From assembly GCA_021295715.1 (NCBI GenBank), contig JAGWBV010000048.1, positions 24,099 to 64,790 of the forward strand: a stretch of DNA of 40,692 nt. The letters run 5' to 3'. Numbering within the stretch: the stretch's first letter is position 1; every line of letters begins with the position of its first letter. Shown one piece after another: positions 24,954-34,264 of the stretch. Below the pieces are notes generated by a model, which searched no databases, was not told the origin of the DNA, and saw only the letters and a program-made list of their open reading frames with translations. Position numbers and translations under genes: made by a program. Source of the stretch: Candidatus Poribacteria bacterium (GTDB lineage: Bacteria; Poribacteria; WGA-4E; WGA-3G).

Positions 24954-26369
24954 TTATGAAATGATTCTCCAAGTAGCCCCCTCACGGGTGTCCTGGATTT
25001 CAATGTTGAGTTCTTTAAGTCTGTCCCGAATTTTATCAGATGTATCCCAGTCTTTGCGACTTCGAGCCTCCTGTCGAACCTCCAATAGCAGGTCAATGAG
25101 CTGGTCGCGTTGCTCCACGTTGCCGTCATCTTGGACATCCATATTGTAAATTCCGAGCACTTCACAGGTTTCAGTCAACACTTCGTAGGCTTGTGCGAAA
25201 ACGGGGGCAGCTGCTCCATCAGAAGTCGCAAGCGACCTGTTGACTTCGGCAACAAGCGTGAAAATAGCACCGAGTGCTTGTGCGGTATTGAAGTCTGTAT
25301 CCATTGCGTCTGTAAATTTCGACTTCATCGTCTGGATCGCGTCCTGAAGCGGTGAGGTCTCGGTTTCGCTCACATCAAACTGTCCGTTATACTTTTTCAA
25401 CGCGTCCAAACAGTTGTTCAAACGCCTGAGCGCGCCTTCCGATTTTGCCAAACTCTCTGGATTGTAGTCGAGTGGGTGCCGGTAATGTGCCGAAATCAGG
25501 AAATGCCGAATCACTTCAGTGGGATAATGGTCGAGAGCGTCTCGTAGCAGGATAAAATTCTGTTCGGATTTGCCCATTCGTTTGCCATCAATTTTCAAAA
25601 AAGCAACGTGCATCCAGTAACGTGCGAAGGTGCGTCCTGTTGCCAATTCGCTCTGTGCTATCTCATTTTCGTGGTGCGGGAACTGTAAATCTTCGCCACC
25701 TGCGTGAATATCAATTGTCTCACCGAGGTGTTTCATCGCCATGGCAGAACATTCTATATGCCATCCGGGTCTGCCTTTACCCCAAGGGCTCTCCCAAGAA
25801 GGCTCACCCGGCTTCGCGGCTTTCCACATATCAAAATCCCGCGGATCCTCCTTCCGCTCATCAATTTCAACACGTGCCCCCGCGAGGAGATCCTCCGGTT
25901 TCCGATGGGACAGTTTCCCATATTCAGCAAATTGATTCACGCGATAATATACACTTCCATCAATGACATAAGCCGCACCTTTATCAACTAAGGTCTGAAT
26001 TAGACTTATCATCTCCGGGATGTGTTCGGTTGCTTTCGGGTGAACATCTGCAGGATGGATACCGAGGCGTTGGGAATCCTCAAAGAATGCTTCGCCATTC
26101 TGATGTGCAAGTTGCTTGGCACTCACACCTAACTCTGCCGCACGATTGATAATCTTGTCATCAATATCCGTCAAATTTTGAACCAGTTTGACTTTGTACC
26201 CTCTATACACCAGATAGCGTCGAATAATATCTGTTATTAAAGCAGTCCGTGCGTTGCCCATATGAATATAATCGTAAACAGTCGGACCGCAACTGTAAAT
26301 AGATACCTGCTCGGGATTTAGCGGGACAAAATCCTCTAATTGTCGGCTCAGCGAGTTATAAATCTTCAT
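24954..26369 (-). CDS. cysS: Cysteinyl-tRNA synthetase
   Basis: A 471-residue class I synthetase that charges tRNA-Cys. The zinc and cysteine site begins with YSCGPTVYDYIHMGN, where C27 and the HIGH-equivalent HMGN (36-39) are seen. WHIECSAMAMKHLG and the IHAGGEDLQFPHHENEIAQSE region supply further zinc ligands. The KMSKS-equivalent is KRMGKSEQNF. The C-terminal anticodon-binding region is present and the length is normal. The ATG follows an A-rich leader (TTAAAAAATG). The gene follows ispF, matching the radA-PIN/TRAM-ispD-ispF-cysS order. Confidence 0.97.
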   Translation of the reverse strand: MKIYNSLSRQLEDFVPLNPEQVSIYSCGPTVYDYIHMGNARTALITDIIRRYLVYRGYKVKLVQNLTDIDDKIINRAAELGVSAKQLAHQNGEAFFEDSQRLGIHPADVHPKATEHIPEMISLIQTLVDKGAAYVIDGSVYYRVNQFAEYGKLSHRKPEDLLAGARVEIDERKEDPRDFDMWKAAKPGEPSWESPWGKGRPGWHIECSAMAMKHLGETIDIHAGGEDLQFPHHENEIAQSELATGRTFARYWMHVAFLKIDGKRMGKSEQNFILLRDALDHYPTEVIRHFLISAHYRHPLDYNPESLAKSEGALRRLNNCLDALKKYNGQFDVSETETSPLQDAIQTMKSKFTDAMDTDFNTAQALGAIFTLVAEVNRSLATSDGAAAPVFAQAYEVLTETCEVLGIYNMDVQDDGNVEQRDQLIDLLLEVRQEARSRKDWDTSDKIRDRLKELNIEIQDTREGATWRIIS

Positions 26370-26555
26370 TTTTTAACTATGGGTTCCTGAACTGCCCTCT
26401 GTGCGGACCCGGAATGTAATACAAGGAACGGATTTAGTGCATTCCGAGACTAAATCCAGTCCATTTCCAGACGGAATCCCGCAGCCCTACGGTTTTGGGC
26501 AGGTTTTCGGTTAATTTCATACTGAGTTCGTTATCGGCGAGAAAAACAAAAACAT

Positions 26556-27029
26556 CTACAACCGAGAAAGACAAGCGATAGCGTGAGCGACAATCGCTTT
26601 GCCCTCGCCGACAACGCCCAGTTCTTCCGCTGTGGTAGCCTTTACGTTCACCTCTTCTACGGCAATATCAAGCGTCTTGGCAAGTCTTGTGCGCATATCC
26701 AAAATGTAGGGTGCCAATTTCGGACGCTGTGCGATAACTGTACTATCTACATTTTCAATTTGGTAACCACATTTTCTGACCTTTGCCGCGGTCTCTGCGA
26801 GAAAAATAAGACTATCCATACCTTCATAACGATCATCTGTATCAGGAAAATGTGTGCCAATATCACCGAGTGCGGCTGCTCCTAAAATCGCATCTACGAT
26901 CGCGTGGGTCAGGACATCTGCATCTGAATGCCCTAACAATCCCAAATGATATGATATCTCAACGCCACCGAGAATCAATTTTCTATCAGAGACCAATCGA
27001 TGAACGTCGTAACCAATACCTATTCGCAT
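26556..27029 (-). CDS. ispF: 2-C-methyl-D-erythritol 2,4-cyclodiphosphate synthase
   Basis: A 157-residue IspF of the MEP isoprenoid pathway, which cyclises CDP-ME 2-phosphate to MEcPP. The metal site is D8-x-H10 in GYDVHRL and H42 in [11 protein letters not shown]. Also visible are [22 protein letters not shown] and [18 protein letters not shown] near the end. Length and motifs are complete. It follows ispD by about 190 bp on the same strand. The ATG follows an A-rich stretch. Confidence 0.96.
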   Translation of the reverse strand: MRIGIGYDVHRLVSDRKLILGGVEISYHLGLLGHSDADVLTHAIVDAILGAAALGDIGTHFPDTDDRYEGMDSLIFLAETAAKVRKCGYQIENVDSTVIAQRPKLAPYILDMRTRLAKTLDIAVEEVNVKATTAEELGVVGEGKAIVAHAIACLSRL

Positions 27030-27223
27030 TTTTTCTTATACATAGTTGTCAGTTGTCGGTTATCAGTTACCAAGTTGGGAAGTGTTCTAAAGTTAGGAAG
27101 TTGGGAAAGAGTGTTGCCAACTTTACAACTCCACAACTTCGCGACTTCAAACTGTTGCGGGGGTCCTGACGACTGACGATTTCCATTCTTCCGACATCTG
27201 ATAACCGAAGACTGAAACCCATC

Positions 27224-27925
27224 TTACCAAAGGGTAGTATCTGAGAGCAACACTTCAGCGACTTGTAAATCAATGGGTGTCGTTATCTTTAGATTCGCGT
27301 AACTTCCGTTCACCAACTTAACAGGAAAGCCGAGTTGCTCAACAAGAGAGGCATCATCAGTCGCTGTAAGTTGGCGTGCTTGCGCGGCTTGATGCGCCTC
27401 CTTTAAAAGAGATTTCCGAAAGACTTGAGGGGTTTGCACCGCCCAAAGTTGATCACGCACGGGTGTTTCAACAATGAGATTGTCTTGGTTGGCGACTTTA
27501 ATTGTATCCTTGACTGGCACCGCTGCAACAGCCGCGCCACACTCGTCTGCGGCGGTGAGACATGTGAAAATGATCTCATCTGTCACAAAAGGACGCACGC
27601 CGTCATGGACAATCACGAAATCAACATCTGCTGACAGGGCGCGTATACCGTTATAGACGGACATCTGACGAGTTTCTCCCCCCTCAACAAGTTCCTGTAC
27701 CTTTGTAAATTGGTAAGGATGTAACACGGCATCGTGACACTGACGAAAATCATCTCGGTCAACAATGACGAAAATCGCATCCACAGCACTATTTTGCTCG
27801 AACTGTTGAATGGTATGTGTCAAAATCGGCTTTTGTGCCAATTTTAAGTAAGGTTTTTTCACCGAATGCGCCATCCGGGTCCCCTTACCAGCTGCGGGGA
27901 TAAGAGCGCACACCTTTCTGTTCAT
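27224..27925 (-). CDS. ispD: 2-C-methyl-D-erythritol 4-phosphate cytidylyltransferase
   Basis: A 233-residue nucleotidyltransferase that joins MEP to CTP in the MEP pathway. The pyrophosphate-binding motif AAGKGTRM is near the start, then KPYLKLAQKPILTHTI, VIVDRDDF, VEGGETRQMSVYNGI, VHDGVRPFV and the terminal TPQVFRKSLL. Two ATGs are possible; I list 27925 as MNRKVCALIP begins the family's usual first strand, and 27940 would add five residues. Either start overlaps the end of the upstream PIN/TRAM gene by about 40-55 bases, so the two are coupled. Confidence 0.95.
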   Translation of the reverse strand: MNRKVCALIPAAGKGTRMAHSVKKPYLKLAQKPILTHTIQQFEQNSAVDAIFVIVDRDDFRQCHDAVLHPYQFTKVQELVEGGETRQMSVYNGIRALSADVDFVIVHDGVRPFVTDEIIFTCLTAADECGAAVAAVPVKDTIKVANQDNLIVETPVRDQLWAVQTPQVFRKSLLKEAHQAAQARQLTATDDASLVEQLGFPVKLVNGSYANLKITTPIDLQVAEVLLSDTTLW

Positions 27926-28913
27926 CAGTGTCCACTTCATGTTCTTTTATTCTCGTGAAAATCATCTGACCTGCACTCGTGCGTAACATTTGTGTAACTT
28001 CAACGTTAAGCGCACTTCCGATGTAAGGCTTCCCATCTTCAACAATTACCATAGTGCCATCATCAAGATAGCCAACGCCCTGATTCGGTTCCTTGCCTTC
28101 TTTGAGGAGAAGTACTTGAATCACCTCACCGGCAATGACGACAGGACGGACAGCATTTGACAGTTCATTGATATTGAGGACTTTCACACTCTGCAATTCA
28201 GCGACTTTGTTGAGGTTCAAATCGTTTGTGATAATCGTTGCCCCTTGTTGTTGTGCGAGATGAACTAATTTTGCATCAACTTCCGGCAAATGCGGCACTT
28301 CTTCCTCTGAGATCTCAACATCAATCGCTGGGTTGTTCTGAAGTGCTCTGAGAATATCGAAACCGCGCCGCCCTTTATTTCTGCGGAGCGGTTCTGTTGA
28401 ATCCGCAATATGTTGCAACTCATTGAGAACAAATCGTGGAATGACAAGCGTACCTTCGATAAATTTGGTTTGGCAAATCTCAAGAATTCTGCCATCAATA
28501 ATAACACTTGTGTCTAAAATTTTGAAGTTACTTGCAGCGTGAACCGCGCGTGAATCGCCAGGACGGGTGGACTTGTTTGATTCGAGTAACTGGCTTAAAT
28601 CCAAGGTCGTAGAGAGATAATAACCGCACATCATGCCCACGTACCCCAGACTGAGAACCATCACTATTTTTAGATTATCATCAAGTTGTGAAAGCAGAGG
28701 TAGTATGGCAATAGAAACTAACAGACCCACAGCAAGCCCCATCAGACTTGCAATGATACTACGCACACTGGGTGTACGCAGACAAATTTCTGCTCCAACA
28801 AGCAGAAGAGCAACAACAAATCCGACAATCGCTGCAATTGGGTCTCTGGAAATGATATAGCAGCTTGCCGCACTTGCAATTATGAAAAAGAGACGGATTC
28901 CCCAAATTTTCAT
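27885..28913 (-). CDS. Membrane PIN/TRAM-domain protein (YacL type)
   Basis: A 342-residue protein with four hydrophobic segments in the first 110 residues, then a PIN domain (FKILDTSVIIDGRILEI to DLNLNKVAELQSVKVLN) and a TRAM domain (VIAGEVIQVLLLKEGKEP to RTSAGQMIFTRIKE). The PIN acidic residues are in LDTSVIIDG, LNELQHIAD and TNDLNLNK. This architecture is that of Bacillus YacL, found next to radA and ispD in many bacteria; its biochemical role is unsettled but RNA binding or cleavage is expected. GGAG lies eight bases before the ATG. Its end overlaps ispD. Confidence 0.92.
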   Translation of the reverse strand: MKIWGIRLFFIIASAASCYIISRDPIAAIVGFVVALLLVGAEICLRTPSVRSIIASLMGLAVGLLVSIAILPLLSQLDDNLKIVMVLSLGYVGMMCGYYLSTTLDLSQLLESNKSTRPGDSRAVHAASNFKILDTSVIIDGRILEICQTKFIEGTLVIPRFVLNELQHIADSTEPLRRNKGRRGFDILRALQNNPAIDVEISEEEVPHLPEVDAKLVHLAQQQGATIITNDLNLNKVAELQSVKVLNINELSNAVRPVVIAGEVIQVLLLKEGKEPNQGVGYLDDGTMVIVEDGKPYIGSALNVEVTQMLRTSAGQMIFTRIKEHEVDTDEQKGVRSYPRSW

Positions 28914-29288
28914 CTTTTGTACTCCATTGTACGCAACGTATCACTCGAAAAATAGTGCTGTCACTTGTGGGCGCGGACTCTATTGAACGTGAGTTTGATA
29001 AAAGTATCACGTAGGGTTTCGCTACCATTATTGACACAGAAAGTGTCTTGAAAACGACACATCTCTCCACATTCTGCGATTTTTTCGGCGTATTTACGGC
29101 TCTACCTGGGGGAAACACCCAAGCAAAAACACCTACAGATTTATTTTCAAACTGGCGTTATTTATACTTATGAATACCTCTGTCTACCTGTATCTGCGCC
29201 CAGATAGATTCGCGACGGACTCTATAAACAAACCGACTTCACAACGCCCAAATTGAGGCTTTATAACCATCAACAACAGCGAATCGTA
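28914..29288. other. Intergenic region between radA and the PIN/TRAM gene
   Basis: A 375-bp spacer with no convincing ORF. Around 29100-29130 it has a GGTGTTTTTGCTTGGGTGTT motif (minus strand), related to one upstream of tsaC. It also has AAGTGTCTTGAAAACGACAC, a short inverted repeat (GTGTC/GACAC), near 29041-29060. No RNA gene is recognised. Confidence 0.5.
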
Positions 29289-30650
29289 TTACAGCAAAGC
29301 CCCGATACTGTCATATACGTCGCTAACACCTACAAGCTCAATCTCCTCGTCGATTTCCAAGCTTTTCCGGTTATATTCAGGGAAGATCACACGTCTGAAG
29401 CCTAACTTCGCGGCTTCTCGGATGCGTCTTTCAACATGTGTGACAGGACGAATTTCACCACCAAGCCCAACCTCCCCAATCACAACTGTCTTCCGATCCA
29501 CAGGGAGATCGCGATGGCTTGAGGATATTGCCATCATCACGCCGAGGTCTATCCCGGGTTCATCAATGCGTAACCCACCGGTAATGTTAATAAAAACGTC
29601 AGAATCCCCGACGTTAATCCCGACCCTCTTATTAAGGACGGCAATGAGCAAAGCAATTCGGTGTCTGTCCACTCCGGCTGCTGTATTACGAGGGTTTCCA
29701 TAATGTGTAGGCACGACGAGCGCCTGCACTTCCATGAGCAAAGGGCGGGTACCCTCTATACTTGAAACGACAACGGATCCTGAAACTTCTTCCTCCCTGT
29801 TGCTTAAAAAGAGTTCTGATGGGTTCATCACATCCACAAGCCCTGTGCTCTGCATCTCAAAGATACCAATCTCATTCGTGGAACCGAACCGATTTTTGAT
29901 TGCTCGAAGGATACGGTAAATGTGGTGTTGTTCACCCTCAAAATAGAGCACAGTATCTACCATGTGTTCTAAAACACGAGGCCCCGCGAGAGCCCCTTCC
30001 TTTGTCACATGTCCAACGAGAAACACTGGGATATTTCGATTCTTTGCACAAATTAGGAGATGTCCGGCACACTCACGAATCTGAGTAACGCTCCCAGGTG
30101 CAGACGGGATACTTGACAAATAAACCGTCTGTATAGAATCAACGATGACAACTTTCGGTTCTCGCTCCTCAATATACTTTTCAATCTGCTCTAAATTGTT
30201 TTCGCACAGCACATAGAGTGTATCAGATGCAACGCCGAGCCGAGTCGCACGGAGCTTCGTCTGGCTCACAGACTCCTCACCGGAAACGTAAAGCACATCC
30301 CCATAGTTCCGACTTAATGCATCACTGGCTTGTAGTAATAATGTAGATTTGCCGATCCCAGGATCTCCGCCGATAAGGACTACGGAACCCGGTACAATCC
30401 CGCCACCGAGTACTCTATCAAACTCCGACATTCCCGTGAGGTGTCGTTCTACTTCGCTTGCTGTAACCTGCGAAATGGGTTCGGGTTCGCGAGACATTTG
30501 TCCGATATCACGATGTTTCGATGGCGTCGTGAGGGTTTCCACCTCTTCGGCGAAACTCTGCCAACTTCTACAAGTCGGACACCGTCCGAGCGTCTTCGGT
30601 GTTGTATACCCACATTCTTGACAGACAAATTTGCGTCGCTCTCGTGCCAT
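29289..30650 (-). CDS. radA: DNA repair protein RadA (Sms)
   Basis: A 453-residue RadA, a RecA-like ATPase that promotes branch migration in recombinational repair and transformation. The N-terminal zinc finger is C10-x2-C13-x10-C24-x2-C27. Walker A is GDPGIGKST at 94-102, and the Rad-specific KNRFGSTNEIG motif is at about 250. The Lon-like C-terminal domain shows GVDRHRIALLIAVL, DVFINITGGLRIDEPG and VVIGEVGLGGEIRPV. Full length. Element copy C ends two or three bases before the ATG. Confidence 0.97.
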   Translation of the reverse strand: MARERRKFVCQECGYTTPKTLGRCPTCRSWQSFAEEVETLTTPSKHRDIGQMSREPEPISQVTASEVERHLTGMSEFDRVLGGGIVPGSVVLIGGDPGIGKSTLLLQASDALSRNYGDVLYVSGEESVSQTKLRATRLGVASDTLYVLCENNLEQIEKYIEEREPKVVIVDSIQTVYLSSIPSAPGSVTQIRECAGHLLICAKNRNIPVFLVGHVTKEGALAGPRVLEHMVDTVLYFEGEQHHIYRILRAIKNRFGSTNEIGIFEMQSTGLVDVMNPSELFLSNREEEVSGSVVVSSIEGTRPLLMEVQALVVPTHYGNPRNTAAGVDRHRIALLIAVLNKRVGINVGDSDVFINITGGLRIDEPGIDLGVMMAISSSHRDLPVDRKTVVIGEVGLGGEIRPVTHVERRIREAAKLGFRRVIFPEYNRKSLEIDEEIELVGVSDVYDSIGALL

Positions 30651-30654
30651 TCTT

Positions 30655-30794
30655 TAATTTTACCTTGCGGAGGAACAACGTGCGTTTTGACTTTGAAGTG
30701 CGTTCCTTATACCCGTCTGCGCCGTTGTTGCAGGCTACGGTTTTTTAGTTATACCTTGAGGAACCTTTATGAGGCGACCCTCTTTACTGACTGC
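30655..30794 (-). repeat. Structured start-codon-proximal element, copy C with upstream extension
   Basis: The core copy (30655-30740) starts CCGTAGCCTGC and ends CCGCAAGGTAAAATTAAA just before the radA ATG. CTGC pairs with GCAG and GGAAC with GTTCC. The outer GCGGA/TCCGC pairing is only partly kept here. Beyond the core, up to 30794, it shares a further segment with copy D (ATAAAGGTT-CCTCA, GAGGGT). Confidence 0.75.
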
Positions 30795-30811
30795 TGACTG
30801 CCATTTGCCAA

Positions 30812-32374
30812 CTACCACTCACCACCAAAAAAGCGAAATCCTGTTGTCCAACGTCGTTCACGGGTCAAGTTCTCTACGCCCAATAGAAATTGTCCATACT
30901 GGAAGAACCGGAACGCCACTTCGGCGTTCAACTCTGGTTCCCTGCTTGTTAACCCTACACCTTCAACGCTGACACCGAAACGTCGGGACCACAACCACAA
31001 ATCGAGTCCCGCGCCGACTCTGGAATGCATAAACCCAGCGCGCGCCCGAAGAAAATCTGTTACATCATGTGCATACTGAAACTCAAACCGAATCTTCTCG
31101 TCCCGAACACCCACCCCGAGTCTAAAGCGTGCATCAGATCCTTGAGAGAGCAAAATTGCCAACTCGTTGTAGAGTCGCTCTTCAAGGCTGAGATAACGGA
31201 GTTCATAATCCCAACCAAACTGGGGTAGATCAAAGCGCTGCAACTGCCTCTCAGTTCTTTGAGAAAGGTCCGTCACCGCACTCATGGTTTCATCGACATT
31301 TTGTAAGGTTCGGCGGACATCTTCAAGTGGTTCCGGTGTGTTCAGCAATTGGGCAACGGTCCCCTTCCCTTTGTTAAGCGTGTTCAGAAAACGATTGACG
31401 CTCGTTTCAAGTGCGGCGACCGAAGCAGTCGTTGCATTTAGATTTTCTAATATTGGTGCGATATTGGCTTCTCCTGTTTCAATAGCACGACTACTTTGCG
31501 AAACGAGGGCAGAAATCTGTGTTGCTAACGCGTCGAAATCCGATCGAAAAGCTTGTGTTATCTGCCGAAATTCTGATGTTGTTGCGCGAATATCGGTGAA
31601 AATAGTGTTGAACTTCGGTGAATTCTGATTCAGAAGCCTCAAGAGTTCACGCGTAATGTCACTTATTTGACTGCTCACCATCAGGGAATCGCCTTCCAAC
31701 TGTGTGACGAGGTTATTTACCTTTACGAGGGTTCCCTGAAACCGTCTATCGTTCTCTAAGGCGAGTTGTGTTAAAGTTTGTACCGTTTCTTCAGAGTCAA
31801 CGCTCAACTTCTCAATAGTTTTTCCAGTGAGTGCGACGACTTCTCGAATCTCTTTGATGGCGAGTTGAATCGCTTCTTGGTTGGCTTGGAGCACTTCATT
31901 CGCAGCTGTTGTGAGTTCAATAGCCTGTGTCATACCAGCACTTGTCTGCTCAAGGAGTTCCAAGGCATTTACAGGATCTTTTCCAACAATCGGCAAGTTC
32001 GCTGGCTTTAATATCGGGTTCCCAACCGGTCCATTGTCAAGAGCGATATAAATTTCACCGACAAACCCGTTCATAGAAATTCTGGCACTACAGTCCTCCC
32101 TCAACCACTCAAATGCGTTCTTGACTTTCGCTTTGATGTGTACATTATCAGTATCAGGACGAAGCTCAATAGCCGTTACTTTTCCAATTGGGACTCCATA
32201 GAGGTAAACCGCTGCCCCGACATAAAGCCCGTTAACAGAACGGAATTGAAACGTTAGTTCATCACCAGCAGTTGCCCAGGGCCAATTCTCAGCATTCGTA
32301 AGAAGGATTGTCAGAAAAACGATTGCGACCAGAACCATTACACCGACTTTTACGGAAGCTGTCCAAAAGTTCAT
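30812..32374 (-). CDS. MlaD/MCE-family lipid-transport protein with beta-rich C-terminal domain
   Basis: A 520-residue protein anchored by one N-terminal TM helix (about residues 7-27). An MCE domain follows (about 38-120), with NGLYVGAAVYLYGVPIGKV and ARISMNGFVGEIYIALDNG. Residues 140-380 form a long Ala/Glu/Gln-rich helical region, and the last 120 residues are beta-rich (LRYLSLEERLYNELAILL, GVGVRDEKIRFEFQYAH, VGAGLDLWLWSRRFGVSVEGVGL). This domain resembles the extra C-terminal domain of long MlaD proteins in delta-proteobacteria, possibly an outer-membrane contact. It starts one base after mlaF and extracts or delivers phospholipids with MlaE and MlaF. Confidence 0.9.
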   Translation of the reverse strand: MNFWTASVKVGVMVLVAIVFLTILLTNAENWPWATAGDELTFQFRSVNGLYVGAAVYLYGVPIGKVTAIELRPDTDNVHIKAKVKNAFEWLREDCSARISMNGFVGEIYIALDNGPVGNPILKPANLPIVGKDPVNALELLEQTSAGMTQAIELTTAANEVLQANQEAIQLAIKEIREVVALTGKTIEKLSVDSEETVQTLTQLALENDRRFQGTLVKVNNLVTQLEGDSLMVSSQISDITRELLRLLNQNSPKFNTIFTDIRATTSEFRQITQAFRSDFDALATQISALVSQSSRAIETGEANIAPILENLNATTASVAALETSVNRFLNTLNKGKGTVAQLLNTPEPLEDVRRTLQNVDETMSAVTDLSQRTERQLQRFDLPQFGWDYELRYLSLEERLYNELAILLSQGSDARFRLGVGVRDEKIRFEFQYAHDVTDFLRARAGFMHSRVGAGLDLWLWSRRFGVSVEGVGLTSREPELNAEVAFRFFQYGQFLLGVENLTRERRWTTGFRFFGGEW

Positions 32375-32375
32375 G

Positions 32376-33155
32376 CTACCTCCCCAAATATTTTTTCAAA
32401 ATGGGATTTTCCATGTTAAGAATCTGGTCGGGTGCTCCAAATAGGATGAACTGTTGCAAAATGGGATCGTCGATGTTGATAATTTCATCCGGTCTACCAT
32501 AAGCGACCTGCTTACCTTCATGAATCATCGCCATCCGAGTCGCGACACTGAAGGCACTGTGCATATCATGTGTAACCACAACGGAAGTAACTTGTAACCT
32601 CTTATGGAGATCTTTAATAAGTTGATTGATTTCGGTACAGGTAACCGGGTCAAGACCGGTCGTGGGTTCATCGTACAGAATAACCTCTGGATCAAATGCC
32701 AGGGCGCGTGCGAGTCCAACCCGTTTTCGCATACCGCCACTCAATTCAGCGGGTCGCAAGTCTTGGACCCCCTTTAAATCAACAAGACCGAGTTTCTCAT
32801 CAACGACCTCACGCATCTCTCGTTTGTCAAGATCTGTATGCTGATCGAGCATAAAAGCGACGTTCTCCGCCACAGTCATCGAATCAAAGAGTGCAGCAGA
32901 CTGAAATAGCATTCCAATCTTTCGGCGGAGGATATTTATCTTTTTGCCTTTTAGGTTCGATATTTCGGTTCCATCAAACCAAATTTCACCGGAATCCGCA
33001 GCCATCAGTCCAGTAATAATTTTGAGGAGTACACTCTTACCACACCCACTTTGTCCCATAATCACAAGCGTCTCACCCCGCGGAATTTCAAGACTCAATC
33101 CATTTAAAACGCTGTTGCCGCCAAAATTTTTTGTAACATTCCTAATTGAAATCAT
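32376..33155 (-). CDS. mlaF: Mla-type ABC transporter ATP-binding protein
   Basis: A 259-residue ABC ATPase of the MlaF/Mkl type, which powers phospholipid transport between the membranes. Walker A is GQSGCGKS (34-41), the Q-loop is MLFQSAALFDSMTV, the signature is LSGGMRKRVGLARAL and Walker B is VILYDEPTTGLD. The switch His is in VVTHDM. The C-terminal region has a repeated sequence (DDPILQQFILFGAPDQILNM). The start ATG follows element copy D directly, with no other ribosome binding site. Its stop is one base before the mlaD-like gene, so they are coupled. Confidence 0.95.
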   Translation of the reverse strand: MISIRNVTKNFGGNSVLNGLSLEIPRGETLVIMGQSGCGKSVLLKIITGLMAADSGEIWFDGTEISNLKGKKINILRRKIGMLFQSAALFDSMTVAENVAFMLDQHTDLDKREMREVVDEKLGLVDLKGVQDLRPAELSGGMRKRVGLARALAFDPEVILYDEPTTGLDPVTCTEINQLIKDLHKRLQVTSVVVTHDMHSAFSVATRMAMIHEGKQVAYGRPDEIINIDDPILQQFILFGAPDQILNMENPILKKYLGR

Positions 33156-33300
33156 TTTTTAATTTTACCTTGCGGAGGCACAGCGTGCGTTTGGACTTTG
33201 ACGGACGTTGCTCATATCCGCCTGCGCCGGTGTTGCAGGCTACGGTTTTTACTTATACAATTGAGGAAACCTTTATCAGGCGAAACCCTCTTTACCAACA
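33156..33300 (-). repeat. Structured start-codon-proximal element, copy D with upstream extension
   Basis: The core (33156-33245) starts CCGTAGCCTGC and ends CCGCAAGGTAAAATTAAA against the mlaF ATG. GCCTGC pairs perfectly with GCAGGC and GCGGA with TCCGC. The upstream part to 33300 matches that of copy C (GATAAAGGTT-CCTCAA). Confidence 0.8.
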
Positions 33301-33305
33301 GCTAA

Positions 33306-34130
33306 TTATACCATCCCCAAAATGTTAAAGAGTATATGATTCAAGACAAAATCTAAAACGAGAATTGCAATAAGAGAGATTACAGCAGAGCCAGTTGTCG
33401 CAATTCCAACCCCCTCTGCTCCACCCGCCGTCGAGATACTAAACCCCTTGTAGCAACCGACTGCAGCAATCGCCATTCCAAAAGAGGTTGCTTTAATCAA
33501 ACTAATGAGAACGCTTCCAACAAAAAGATTCTTCTGTACTTCTAAGAGAAAAAAGGAGCCATTTACATCGAATAGCGTAACAACAGCGACAAAACCACCA
33601 CCGATGCCTGCAAATGTCGAATAGATAGTAAGCGTCGGTAACATGATAGAACACGCGAGAAAACGCGGCACAACCAGATACTTGACAGGATTTGTGCCCA
33701 TCACCTCCAGTGCGTCAATTTGCTCCGTAACCTTCATTGTTGAAAGCTCAGCAGTAATTGATGCCCCGATACGCCCGGCAAGCACAAATGCGGTAATCAT
33801 CGGACCGAGCTCTTTCACGACTGAGACACAGACGAATCTCGCCACCGAGCCTTCCACTGCATAAGGTTTGAGCTGAATGTATCCCTGAACCCCCAAGACC
33901 ATTCCCGTGAAAAATCCAGAAACAATGACAACTGTTAAAGAATTAAAGCCGATCAACAACAACTGCTTAACTAACAGATCAAACTGAAAGGGAGGACGGA
34001 AAATTTGGATAAGGGTTTGGAAAAAGAGTGTAAAGGCTCGCCCTATCTCGGCAAGCACGTTGTGCAACCGAACCTTAACCAAATCAGGGAAACCCCCACG
34101 GGCTTCTTGTAAAGTGGACTGCTGCTCCAT
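33306..34130 (-). CDS. mlaE: Mla-type ABC transporter permease
   Basis: A 274-residue integral membrane protein of the MlaE/YrbE family, the permease of the Mla phospholipid transporter. It has about five to six hydrophobic segments and the family stretches SGFFTGMVLGVQGYIQL, KELGPMITAFVLAGRIGASITAELSTMKVTEQIDALEVMGTNPVKYLVVPR. The N-terminal 35 residues are soluble. It is the first gene of mlaE-mlaF-mlaD, with the spacer before mlaF carrying element copy D. No clear Shine-Dalgarno precedes the ATG at 34130. Confidence 0.95.
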   Translation of the reverse strand: MEQQSTLQEARGGFPDLVKVRLHNVLAEIGRAFTLFFQTLIQIFRPPFQFDLLVKQLLLIGFNSLTVVIVSGFFTGMVLGVQGYIQLKPYAVEGSVARFVCVSVVKELGPMITAFVLAGRIGASITAELSTMKVTEQIDALEVMGTNPVKYLVVPRFLACSIMLPTLTIYSTFAGIGGGFVAVVTLFDVNGSFFLLEVQKNLFVGSVLISLIKATSFGMAIAAVGCYKGFSISTAGGAEGVGIATTGSAVISLIAILVLDFVLNHILFNILGMV

Positions 34131-34212
34131 ATTCTCTATTGGAATCGTTATCAGTTATCAGTAAAAAGAGAGTTCTGATTTCGGCACAACACCCTTTACC
34201 TAAAAACTGAAA

Positions 34213-34234
34213 GGTTTTTTCGCAAGAAAAAACC
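34213..34234. terminator. Hairpin downstream of dnaB
   Basis: GGTTTTTTC (34213-34221) and GAAAAAACC (34226-34234) form a nine-base-pair stem with a four-base loop, about 30 bases past the dnaB stop. The stem is AT-rich and flanked by a repeated TTTCAGTT. The following T run is weak, so it is only a candidate terminator. Confidence 0.45.
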
Positions 34235-34264
34235 GAACTGAAAGCGTAGCATGCTGACACCCAT

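Noticed and set aside
26370-26555. T-box or riboswitch upstream of cysS
   Set aside because: A nine-base hairpin (GGATTTAGT/ACTAAATCC, 26430-26457) is present but I see none of the conserved T-box sequences, such as the AGGGTGGNACCGCG antiterminator.
28759-29118. Minus-strand frame near the PIN/TRAM gene
   Set aside because: Antisense-like composition, overlaps the start of a clear gene in another frame, and no family match.
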